7,464 nt of DNA, from the NCBI GenBank assembly GCA_021807965.1, contig JAKBCI010000078.1, positions 1 to 7,464 of the forward strand, in the 5' to 3' direction. A program made the translations under genes and the position numbers. The stretch comes from Actinomycetes bacterium. GTDB taxonomy: Bacteria > Actinomycetota > Acidimicrobiia > Acidimicrobiales > RAAP-2. Under the pieces are notes generated by a model, which worked only from the letters and a program-made list of their open reading frames with translations, ran no database searches and was not told the origin of the DNA. Numbering within the stretch: the first letter of the stretch is position 1; every line of letters begins with the position of its first letter. This document shows, in pieces, positions 1 to 6,791 of this stretch.

Positions 1-1
1 C

Positions 2-1945
2 CTCGACTACCAGACCATGCGCGAGTACGACCGGTTCGAGAAGGGCGCCGCCAACTCCAATACGTCAACCAGAGTGCTGAAGAAACAGCTCGAAGACCCC
101 GACGCCCACATCATCATCACGACCATCCAGAAGCTGGCGACGTTCATCAACGCGAACAAGGGACACGCCATCTTCGCTGGCCACGTGGTAATCATCTTCG
201 ACGAGTGCCACCGCTCGCAGTTCGGCGAGATGCACTCGGCCATCACCAAGGCCTTCAAGCGCTACCACCTCTTCGGCTTCACCGGCACGCCGATCTTCGC
301 GCTGAACGCGAGCAGTGGGGGTCGCCCCGGGCTCAAGACCACCGAACAGGCCTTCGGCGAGCGTCTGCACACCTACACCATCGTCGACGCCATCAACGAC
401 AAGAACGTCCTGCCCTTTCGCATCGACTACGTCAACACGATCAAGGCGCCCGAGAACGTCGCCGACAAGAAGGTCCCCGCCATCGACACCGAACGGGCCC
501 TCCTCGCGCCCGAGCGCATCGGGCAGGTGACGAGCTACGTCCTCGAGCACTTCGATCACAAGACGCGCCGCGCCGAGCACTACTCCCTCAACGGCAAGCG
601 CCTGCACGGCTTCAACGCCCTCTTCGCCACGTCGTCGATCGCCGCGGCGAAGGTGTACTACGACGCCTTTCGCAGCCAACAAGCCGCCCGGCCCGAGGCG
701 CAGCGGCTGAAGGTCGGTCTCATCTACAGCTTCGCCGTCAATGAGGCGATCGAAGACGGCGCGCTCGACGAGGAGGACTTCGACCCGTCGGCCCTCGACG
801 TGAGCTCGCGCGACTTCCTCGACTCGGCGATCGCGGACTACAACCGTCTCTTCGCCACGAGTTTCGACACGTCCGCTGACAAGTTCCAGAACTACTACAA
901 GGACCTCTCGCTACGCCTCAAGCAGCGCGAGATCGACCTCGTGATCGTGGTGAACATGTTCCTCACGGGTTTTGACGCGACGACGCTCAACACGGTCTTC
1001 GTGGACAAGAACCTACGCAGCCACGGCCTGCTTCAGGCGTACTCGCGCACTAACCGCATCCTCAACTCGGTCAAGACCTACGGGAACATCGTCTCGTTTC
1101 GCAACCTCGAACAAGAGACCAACGACGCCATTGCCCTGTTCGGCAATCGAGACGCTCAGAGCATCGTCCTGCTCAAGCCCTACCAGGACTACCACAACGA
1201 ATACAGCGAGAAGGTCGCCGATCTGCTGCAGATCTACCCGATTGGCAGTCCGATCATCGGCGAGTCCGCCCAAAAGGAGTTCGTCGCGCTCTTCGGGTCG
1301 ATCTTGCGCCTCCAGAACATCCTCGCGTCCTTCGATGACTTCTCGGGACACGAGATCCTGAGCGAGCGCCAGCGCCAGGACTACCAGAGCGTGTATCTCG
1401 ACTTCTACGCCGAGTTCCGCCGCGAACGGACGGCCGACCGCGAGTCCATCGTTGACGACGTGGTCTTCGAGATTGAGCTCATCAAGCAGGTCGAGATCAA
1501 CGTCGACTACATCTTGATGTTGGTCGAGAAGTTCCGCCAGGGCCAGGGCACAGCAGAGGACTCTGAAGTGCGCGCGTCGATCAGCCGTGCCGTCGAGGCC
1601 AGCCCGACGCTGCGCAACAAACGCGACCTCATCGAGCAGTTCGTCGATTCGGTGAGTGTGCTCGGAAACGTGGACGACCAGTGGCACGCCTACATCGAGG
1701 CCAAACGCACCGAAGAGCTCGAACGCATCATCGAGGAGGAGTCCCTGAGGGCCGAGCCCACGCGGGCGTTCATCGCTTCGGCCTTCCGCGACGGAGGAAT
1801 CCAGACCGCTGGCACTGCCGTTACGAAGATTCTGCCTCCCCTCTCCAAGTTCTCAGCCTCTGGCGGCTACGGAGACAAGAAGCGAATGGCGATCGAAAAA
1901 CTCCAGGCATTCTTCGAACGGTTCTTCAGCCTCAGTTCCAACTGA
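2..1945 (+). CDS. hsdR: Type I restriction-modification system endonuclease/translocase subunit R (HsdR), C-terminal part, 5' end outside window
   Basis: Motor and cleavage subunit of a type I restriction-modification complex: it binds the HsdM/HsdS methylase, hydrolyses ATP to translocate unmodified DNA and cleaves at a distance. The frame is open from the left edge, so 647 residues are visible and the N-terminal nuclease domain and Walker A are missing. Numbering from the first window codon, SF2 helicase motifs follow in order: a motif II DECH at 67-70 in the HsdR-typical context DECHRSQFGEMH, motif III TGTP at 94-97, motif V around LTGFD (321-325), and motif VI QAYSRTNR at 345-352. A helical C-terminal region rich in charged residues follows and the protein ends at TGA 1943-1945. 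Full HsdR proteins are about 1000 residues, so roughly a third lies upstream. No hsdM or hsdS is visible; they are expected upstream because the next gene is convergent. No frameshift or internal stop was seen. The Met at nt 17 is internal and not the real start. Confidence 0.95.
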   Translation, partial: LDYQTMREYDRFEKGAANSNTSTRVLKKQLEDPDAHIIITTIQKLATFINANKGHAIFAGHVVIIFDECHRSQFGEMHSAITKAFKRYHLFGFTGTPIFALNASSGGRPGLKTTEQAFGERLHTYTIVDAINDKNVLPFRIDYVNTIKAPENVADKKVPAIDTERALLAPERIGQVTSYVLEHFDHKTRRAEHYSLNGKRLHGFNALFATSSIAAAKVYYDAFRSQQAARPEAQRLKVGLIYSFAVNEAIEDGALDEEDFDPSALDVSSRDFLDSAIADYNRLFATSFDTSADKFQNYYKDLSLRLKQREIDLVIVVNMFLTGFDATTLNTVFVDKNLRSHGLLQAYSRTNRILNSVKTYGNIVSFRNLEQETNDAIALFGNRDAQSIVLLKPYQDYHNEYSEKVADLLQIYPIGSPIIGESAQKEFVALFGSILRLQNILASFDDFSGHEILSERQRQDYQSVYLDFYAEFRRERTADRESIVDDVVFEIELIKQVEINVDYILMLVEKFRQGQGTAEDSEVRASISRAVEASPTLRNKRDLIEQFVDSVSVLGNVDDQWHAYIEAKRTEELERIIEEESLRAEPTRAFIASAFRDGGIQTAGTAVTKILPPLSKFSASGGYGDKKRMAIEKLQAFFERFFSLSSN

Positions 1946-2043
1946 CTTGACTTTCGCGCTGCGACCATCTTTCACCCACCGGATACGCCAAACCACATAT
2001 GAGGAGTATTGGCCTCTGACTTTGACGGGACTGGGGCGAGACC
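1946..2043. other. Intergenic gap between convergent genes
   Basis: These 98 bases separate the 3' ends of hsdR (plus) and the helicase gene (minus). The only dyad I can see is a weak 4-bp stem, GAGG and CCTC, around nt 2000-2015, without a following T-run, so I do not call an intrinsic terminator. Termination here may be factor-dependent or may lie inside the coding ends. Confidence 0.5.
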
Positions 2044-4944
2044 TCACCGTTTGCTCGACTCCTCGATGACCGCCAGGATCTGATCACCGTACCGGTCGGC
2101 CTTCGCCGGGCCGATCCCGCTGACCTTCAAGAGTTCGACAACCGTGCTCGGGCGGATGCGACAGAGTACGTCGAGCGTCCGATCATTGAAGATCACGAAC
2201 GCGGGGACTTGGTCCGCCCTCGCCTGCTCCAGCCGCCAGGCCTTGAGGGTGCCGTACAGGTTGGAACCAACTCCCGGCGTTGGCGGCGAGGCGCGAGGAG
2301 ACCTGTCGGTCCCCGGGGCGACGAGCGTACGCGGCTTCTCGTTGACTTTCACGGTCCATCCGAAGGGTAACGAGGCGGTCCGGGACCCGCTGGTGGAGAC
2401 CGCCACTCCGTTGGGTTCGACCGCACGGACCTCGAAGTCGTAGCCACCCCATTTAAACTTCAAACCGACCTCGGCCGTGAGCGGACTGAGACCGCCTGCG
2501 CCGCGGCTCACGCTCGGTTCGACCACCGCGCGCCGCGGTTCGCGCGACGCGACGTAGGGAGCCTTGAGCTCGTCCAAGAAGATCGACGGCGATTCGGTGT
2601 CAGCCGTGATTATGAGCGATGCGGTGCACCGGGTGATCGCGACGTGAAAGACGCGGCGCTCCTCTTCGACGTCCCTACTCAGTCGGTGGGGGAAGACGGT
2701 GGAACTCGCGTCGTAGACGACGACGTGGGGCCACTCGAGGCCCTTCACCTTGTGGACGGTCGCGAGCGCGACGCCGTTCTCATCCGACGGTGCGTTCAAT
2801 AACGACCGCAGCCAGTCGTCGAACGTCTTTGGATCGGCGTGCTGGCGGCCGAGGGCGATGAGGCTGCGAAGTCCGTCGGAGTTCGAAGCCTTGTTGCGGC
2901 CCTGGTGCGCAGCGTCGAGCGTCGCTAGGGCTCGATCGAGCCCGACGTCGTTGCGGATGAACTCGATCAGCGCCAAGGTCGTCGCGCGCTGGGCGAACAT
3001 GGCGACGAGCTCGAGGTCGCGGACGAACTCCGCGATCTTCTTCGAGGAGCGCTCATCCAGCCGGCCGGCCAGGAGCGTGAGGCCCTCGGTGGTTGGCTGC
3101 TCCCCCATCCAGTCGCGCACCTTGGGCTGGATACCGCGACCCGGCCGGCGCGCCGCCAACATGATGTCGGCGCCAGCCATTCGGTCCGGTCGCACTGCGA
3201 GGCGCAACCACGCGAGTGCCGCCTCGACTCCCGAGGAGCGCAGGAACTCCTCGCCGTCACGGACGCTGACCGGGATACCGGCCTCGAGCAGTGAGATCTG
3301 CACGGGCACGAGATTCGCGTTCACCCTGGAGAGCACGGCGATCTCCGTAGGCGCCGCGCCGGCGTCGAGGAGGCTTCGCACGTGACTGGTCACGTGCGCG
3401 ACCTGGTCGTCCACCTTGGCCACCGCGATCGAACCGGGAGCGCGCACGTTGTCGGGGCCCGGCCGGATCTGCTTGGGCACTCGCACGGTGTTGTACGACA
3501 CCAAGTTGAAGGCCGCCTCGACGACCGGTGCCGGACAGCGGTAGTTCACCTCGAGTGCGTGATGGACGGCCTCGGGGACGTGGTCCTCGAAGCGAACCAA
3601 CCACTCGGGCGTGGCCCGTGAGAAGCCGTAGATGGTCTGATCGTCGTCGCCCACAGCGAAGATCGACAGTGCCGGCCCCGCCAGAAGTCGCAGCAGCAGC
3701 ATGTGGGCGGGGGTGAGGTCCTGGAACTCATCGACGAGCAGCACCTCGGCCCGGCGCTCGGCGGCGAGTCGGACCTCGGGATCGCGCAGCAGCACCTCGA
3801 GCGCGAGGTAGATCTGCTCATCGAAGTCGGCCAGATGGCGCTGCGCGAGGTGCTGGCGAAACACCGGGAAGAAGTCAGCGAAGCCCTCGATATCACCCTG
3901 GTACTCGTCCTCGACCGACTGTGGGGACTGAAGACCCAGTCGCACCTCGCTGAGTGCGTCGATCCAGGCGACCGCGGGATCGGTGTTTGCCTTGCGAGGG
4001 AGCTTGACGTAGGTCGCGATGATGTCGCGCACGTCGCGTTCGCTGACGTGCTGAAGTCTCGCGCCGCGACCGGCGAAGCCATTGGTCCCGTTCAAGATCG
4101 ACAGCGCCAACGCGTTGAGCGTCTGGATCTGCAGGCGAGGATGATCGGAGGTGCGTTCGCGCATCTCCTCCTGGGCCCGCTTGTTATAGGCGACGAGTAG
4201 TAGCGAGTCGGCCGGCACCCCGGCGTCGAGCACGTGGCGGGCTCGTTCGGTCAGCACCCGGGTCTTGCCCGACCCCGCGGGGGCGATGATGCGGGCCCTG
4301 GTCGACGGGTCGGCGACCGTCGCGAGCTGGTCGGGGGCGAGGGCCGCCGTAGGTGGACGCGCCGCGATCGGCGTGAGGTGCCCCCTGGCGAGCGCCACGC
4401 GCGGGATCACCGACGCGCCTCCGAAGCGCACGTCTCGTGCTTCCCACAGGTGCAAGGGGCCGCCGTCGCACCAGGCCAACGTGCCGTCGGGCAGGGCCAC
4501 GTCGGCGCCTTGGTGGGACAGCGCCGCCCCCGCCGCGACCGCCATGGCGATCAGCGGCCACGTGGGGTGAGCAAGGTCACGCGCGTCAACGGCGTTGGCC
4601 CTCGCGAGGCGCAGCGTGACCTCGGCTACGAAGTCGAGGTTGGGCGCGACCTCCCACACCTCGCGGTCATCGGTACCCTTCGCGGGAGCCTTCAGGCCCG
4701 GCGCGACTTCGTAGACGGTGGGAGTGCGAGTGAGAAAAGCGCGGCGAACAGATTGAAGGGTCTGGGGGCTACCCAGTGATTGGTCACTCAAGTGGATTCG
4801 CTGAGCGTTGACCCATGGCGCCGGCACACGAGTGCCCGGTGAGAGCAGGACGGATCGCCCGAGTACCGCCGGGCCCGCCAGCGTGGTCCAACGGTCGGTC
4901 TCACTATCTGGCGACTCGTTGGGCACTGCATCATCTTGCCCCAT
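2044..4944 (-). CDS. UvrD/Rep-family SF1A ATP-dependent DNA helicase with C-terminal HRDC domain and long N-terminal extension
   Basis: Predicted 3'-5' DNA helicase/translocase of the UvrD/Rep/PcrA superfamily, acting on DNA in the cytoplasm. Visible motifs: a Q-like DQ at 205-206, Walker A APAGSGKT at 221-228, motif Ia AYNKRA near 252-257, Walker B VDEFQD at 404-409, motif III GDDDQTIYGFSRA at 432-444, motif IV NYRC at 467-470, motif V HKVKGLEW at 731-738 and motif VI RRVFHVAITR at 763-772. A small beta-rich stretch follows (about 820-878), then a linker and an HRDC domain (about 895-966) with the helix-hairpin-like VSGIGPAKADRYG. The layout recalls actinobacterial UvrD2, but no four-cysteine motif lies between helicase and HRDC, and UvrD2 is nearer 700 residues. 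The extra length is the first 200 residues, which I do not recognise. The ATG at 4942-4944 is the most upstream start: an in-frame TGA lies 12 codons before it (4978-4980). Its Shine-Dalgarno is weak. It is convergent with hsdR and divergent from the transposase-like gene. A repair or defence role is inference. Confidence 0.9.
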   Translation of the reverse strand: MGQDDAVPNESPDSETDRWTTLAGPAVLGRSVLLSPGTRVPAPWVNAQRIHLSDQSLGSPQTLQSVRRAFLTRTPTVYEVAPGLKAPAKGTDDREVWEVAPNLDFVAEVTLRLARANAVDARDLAHPTWPLIAMAVAAGAALSHQGADVALPDGTLAWCDGGPLHLWEARDVRFGGASVIPRVALARGHLTPIAARPPTAALAPDQLATVADPSTRARIIAPAGSGKTRVLTERARHVLDAGVPADSLLLVAYNKRAQEEMRERTSDHPRLQIQTLNALALSILNGTNGFAGRGARLQHVSERDVRDIIATYVKLPRKANTDPAVAWIDALSEVRLGLQSPQSVEDEYQGDIEGFADFFPVFRQHLAQRHLADFDEQIYLALEVLLRDPEVRLAAERRAEVLLVDEFQDLTPAHMLLLRLLAGPALSIFAVGDDDQTIYGFSRATPEWLVRFEDHVPEAVHHALEVNYRCPAPVVEAAFNLVSYNTVRVPKQIRPGPDNVRAPGSIAVAKVDDQVAHVTSHVRSLLDAGAAPTEIAVLSRVNANLVPVQISLLEAGIPVSVRDGEEFLRSSGVEAALAWLRLAVRPDRMAGADIMLAARRPGRGIQPKVRDWMGEQPTTEGLTLLAGRLDERSSKKIAEFVRDLELVAMFAQRATTLALIEFIRNDVGLDRALATLDAAHQGRNKASNSDGLRSLIALGRQHADPKTFDDWLRSLLNAPSDENGVALATVHKVKGLEWPHVVVYDASSTVFPHRLSRDVEEERRVFHVAITRCTASLIITADTESPSIFLDELKAPYVASREPRRAVVEPSVSRGAGGLSPLTAEVGLKFKWGGYDFEVRAVEPNGVAVSTSGSRTASLPFGWTVKVNEKPRTLVAPGTDRSPRASPPTPGVGSNLYGTLKAWRLEQARADQVPAFVIFNDRTLDVLCRIRPSTVVELLKVSGIGPAKADRYGDQILAVIEESSKR

Positions 4945-5179
4945 GCCTGTGACCTGACCCCGCCGGAGAATGGGTCTTCAACGTTCGATCGAGGTGCCGT
5001 GGTTCCCGAGCGGCACGAGACGCAAAACTGGTGCCTCCAAGAGATTGCGGCGTCGTCTCAACTCCTCCACGAAGTCCAGCCAACCCAGTAACTAAAGGGT
5101 TTCTCGTGCTTCGGACCCGCCGTGACGTCATAAATGCGGCGATCGCCGTCTGGCCTATCGCGCGCACCGTGCAGCTCAC

Positions 5180-5197
5180 ATGACACGAACGTGTCAT
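5180..5197 (+). promoter_or_regulatory. Perfect 7-bp dyad, candidate operator or mRNA hairpin before transposase-like gene
   Basis: ATGACAC, a GAAC loop, then GTGTCAT: perfect 7-bp arms around 4 bases. It ends three bases before the Shine-Dalgarno AAGGAGAG (5201-5208). In DNA it could be a binding site for a dimeric repressor or for the transposase-like protein itself. In mRNA it would form a hairpin crowding the ribosome-binding site. The dyad is directly visible; the function is inference. Confidence 0.45.
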
Positions 5198-5200
5198 TCG

Positions 5201-5208
5201 AAGGAGAG
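5201..5208 (+). promoter_or_regulatory. Strong Shine-Dalgarno that fixes the transposase-like start
   Basis: AAGGAGAG lies 7 bases before ATG 5216-5218. The upstream in-frame ATG at 5180 has no such site and coincides with the first bases of the dyad, so the start at 5216 is preferred. Confidence 0.85.
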
Positions 5209-5215
5209 CACCCAG

Positions 5216-6715
5216 ATGGACCGGAACCCAATATCAGACCTCGAAGCTGTGGCGGCCATGCCCGGCCTCGAGCAACTTGCCGCCGTCATCGCCCGGCACG
5301 TCCAGCCCGGAAGGGGCTCCGCCGCGGACCCGGTGTCCATGATGATCTTCCTCGCGGGCCGCTGGGCGTTCGGGTCGGCCAACACCTTCGACTCCGCTGC
5401 TCGGTCGACCGACCTCTGGGAGACACTGCGGGGTTCGGCCGCCCGCGTCGGACGGGTCCTGCCCGAGCCCCCACCGACCTTCAGTCAACTCTCGCACCTG
5501 CGCCGAGCCGCCACTGCGGGACTCGGGAGTGATCTTTCACTCGAGTTCACCAAAGTGGCCGTCGAGTTAGCGAAGTCTGTGAGGCTCTTGAACCCCGACG
5601 ACGTCGAGCACTGGGACAAGCCCTCAGCATCAACCGTCATCTACGGCGACGGATCGGTCTTCCGGCCCCTCTCGAGTGTCACGATGGACGATGAGGGAGT
5701 CGTCCAGGGGTCACGAGCGAAGTTGACCCCCCGCATCGGACCGCACTTCAAGGGAAAGAAGGGTGACGACCACCTCTCGGGCATTCCGATCGCCGCCGTG
5801 GGTTGCCACGGACGAAGGCGCTGGCAGCGGGTCCTGCTCGCCTTTGACTACTACGTAGACCGCAACGAGATTGGCTCGTCAATGAAGCTCTTCAAGCGCG
5901 TCATCGAACTGGCCGGTGGCGGCGTCAGCCACGTCGTCTACGACCGGCTCATGGCGGGCATCCACGTCCGCGAATTGCTGAAGCAGGGCGTGATACCGGT
6001 GGTCGCCATGACCGAAGCCGGTCTCGGCGAATCGCACGTGAAGCTTCCCTACGAACTTCAACGCACCGGATATCGCAGCGCCGGGGTGCAGGCGAGAGAG
6101 AAGATGTCTGACCGAGAGGCAAAGAAAGTCGCCCCCAAGGAGCGCCTGACCGTTCACCACTGGACCATCGTCGACCACCCGACGCCGAACGGTCGCTGCA
6201 GCCACGACCTCTCGGCGCTCGACGGAGCGGTCGTCACCACTCCACCCGGCGTCGATCCCACGCTCGACTCGCTCTACGTGCGCTGCATCGATCTCACGTG
6301 GCGTGAACTCGCCGACGGCCAGCACCCGATTGGCACGCTGCTCGTGCCGTGCCAGCCCCCCTTCACAGTGGAGATCGACTTCGCCGCCGATCGCAAGGGC
6401 CGCAAGAGCAAGAACGGTTCTCCAAGTCCTTTGGCTGACTGGATCCGTCCCATCCCTGAGATCACGCCCTACAGCAGTTCGATCGAAGGACTTCGTAGCG
6501 ACGTCGAGTCGGTCTTCTCGTCACTCAAGGCCCTGCTGCCGCGTAACCGGGCCGGCAGTCTCGATCCCGATGACTTTCTGCTCGACGCCATTGGAGCAGG
6601 CCTGCACTGCAACGCCGTGGCCTGGGACGTCCACGTGTCCTTGCACACCCGCTGTGCCCAACACGAGGCGAAGTTGGACCGCCGCGGCCTTCGCCGCAAG
6701 CCGGTGACAGCCTGA
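5216..6715 (+). CDS. DDE-type transposase-like protein (IS4/DDE_Tnp_1-like fold)
   Basis: A 499-residue protein that reads like an RNase H-fold DDE transposase, which would cut and rejoin DNA ends with two divalent metals. Candidate catalytic residues, numbered from ATG 5216: D145 in YGDGS, D243 in VVYDRL, and E431 in RSDVESVFSSLK, the last followed by a leucine- and arginine-containing helix as in IS4- and IS1182-type C-termini. Between them, the segment around 188-195 with LSGIPIAAVG, and GVIPVVAMT after D243, fit the family pattern. About 187 residues separate D243 and E431, room for the beta-strand insertion seen in IS4-type transposases such as Tn5. The N-terminal 130 residues are helical and unassigned. 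There is no internal stop or frameshift, so the gene looks intact. The next gene begins within tens of bases on the same strand, suggesting an operon. A domesticated transposase is an alternative to an active one. The assignment is by motif recognition only; the IS family is uncertain. Confidence 0.75.
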   Translation: MDRNPISDLEAVAAMPGLEQLAAVIARHVQPGRGSAADPVSMMIFLAGRWAFGSANTFDSAARSTDLWETLRGSAARVGRVLPEPPPTFSQLSHLRRAATAGLGSDLSLEFTKVAVELAKSVRLLNPDDVEHWDKPSASTVIYGDGSVFRPLSSVTMDDEGVVQGSRAKLTPRIGPHFKGKKGDDHLSGIPIAAVGCHGRRRWQRVLLAFDYYVDRNEIGSSMKLFKRVIELAGGGVSHVVYDRLMAGIHVRELLKQGVIPVVAMTEAGLGESHVKLPYELQRTGYRSAGVQAREKMSDREAKKVAPKERLTVHHWTIVDHPTPNGRCSHDLSALDGAVVTTPPGVDPTLDSLYVRCIDLTWRELADGQHPIGTLLVPCQPPFTVEIDFAADRKGRKSKNGSPSPLADWIRPIPEITPYSSSIEGLRSDVESVFSSLKALLPRNRAGSLDPDDFLLDAIGAGLHCNAVAWDVHVSLHTRCAQHEAKLDRRGLRRKPVTA

Positions 6716-6721
6716 CCACTC

Positions 6722-6791
6722 TCTAAATGGTGGCGACCGACATGTACGAAGTCAGCCACACCGTCATATTCATGACAACTACACATTTAGA
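6722..6791. repeat. 8-bp inverted repeat TCTAAATG ... CATTTAGA
   Basis: TCTAAATG at 6722-6729 is matched by its reverse complement CATTTAGA at 6784-6791, spanning the junction between the two right-hand genes. The arms are 54 bases apart, too far for a strong RNA hairpin. The stretch is AT-richer than the surrounding coding sequence. It could be a pair of protein sites or chance. Confidence 0.3.

Larger units (their letters stand above)
4945..5215. other. Divergent intergenic region between helicase and transposase-like genes
   Basis: This 271-base region should hold the promoters of the minus-strand helicase gene and the plus-strand transposase-like gene. I could not find a convincing -35/-10 pair on either strand; CATAAA at 5129-5134 is the best -10-like hexamer but has no matching -35. 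It contains the 8-bp palindrome TGACGTCA (5123-5130) and the 7-bp dyad at 5180-5197, whose centres are 62 bp apart, about six helical turns. If the transposase-like gene belongs to a mobile element, the left end should lie here, but I found no terminal inverted repeat. A long minus-strand reading frame across it has low-complexity, non-protein-like composition. Confidence 0.5.

Noticed and set aside
65..1687. Long antisense and shifted frames inside hsdR
   Set aside because: They are shadows of a high-GC coding frame: repetitive Arg, Ala, Asp or Val composition, no family motifs, and complete overlap with a clearly recognised gene.
2000..2016. Weak stem GAGG/CCTC as a bidirectional terminator between the convergent genes
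   Set aside because: Only four base pairs with an 8-base loop and no T-run on either strand.
4945..5100. tRNA-like look of the G+C-rich segment containing TTCGATC
   Set aside because: No acceptor stem or cloverleaf could be assembled on either strand.
5101..5135. Possible promoter with CATAAA as -10 before the transposase-like gene
   Set aside because: No -35-like hexamer at 16-18 bases spacing; only the -10 is suggestive.
5180..5182. Upstream ATG as the start of the transposase-like gene (12 residues longer)
   Set aside because: It lies in the dyad, has no Shine-Dalgarno, and the ATG at 5216 is perfectly spaced from AAGGAGAG.
4931..5197. Minus-strand reading frame of 88 residues overlapping the helicase start and the intergenic region
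   Set aside because: Its composition is not protein-like, it has no Shine-Dalgarno, it overlaps the helicase start codon and begins inside the dyad.
5085..6731. Imperfect direct repeat flanking the transposase-like gene: CCAGTAACTAAAGGGT (5085-5100) and CCACTCTCTAAATGGT (6716-6731), 12 of 16 matching
   Set aside because: Given the number of possible pairings between the two flanks, a match of this quality is expected by chance about as often as not, and transposon ends should be inverted.
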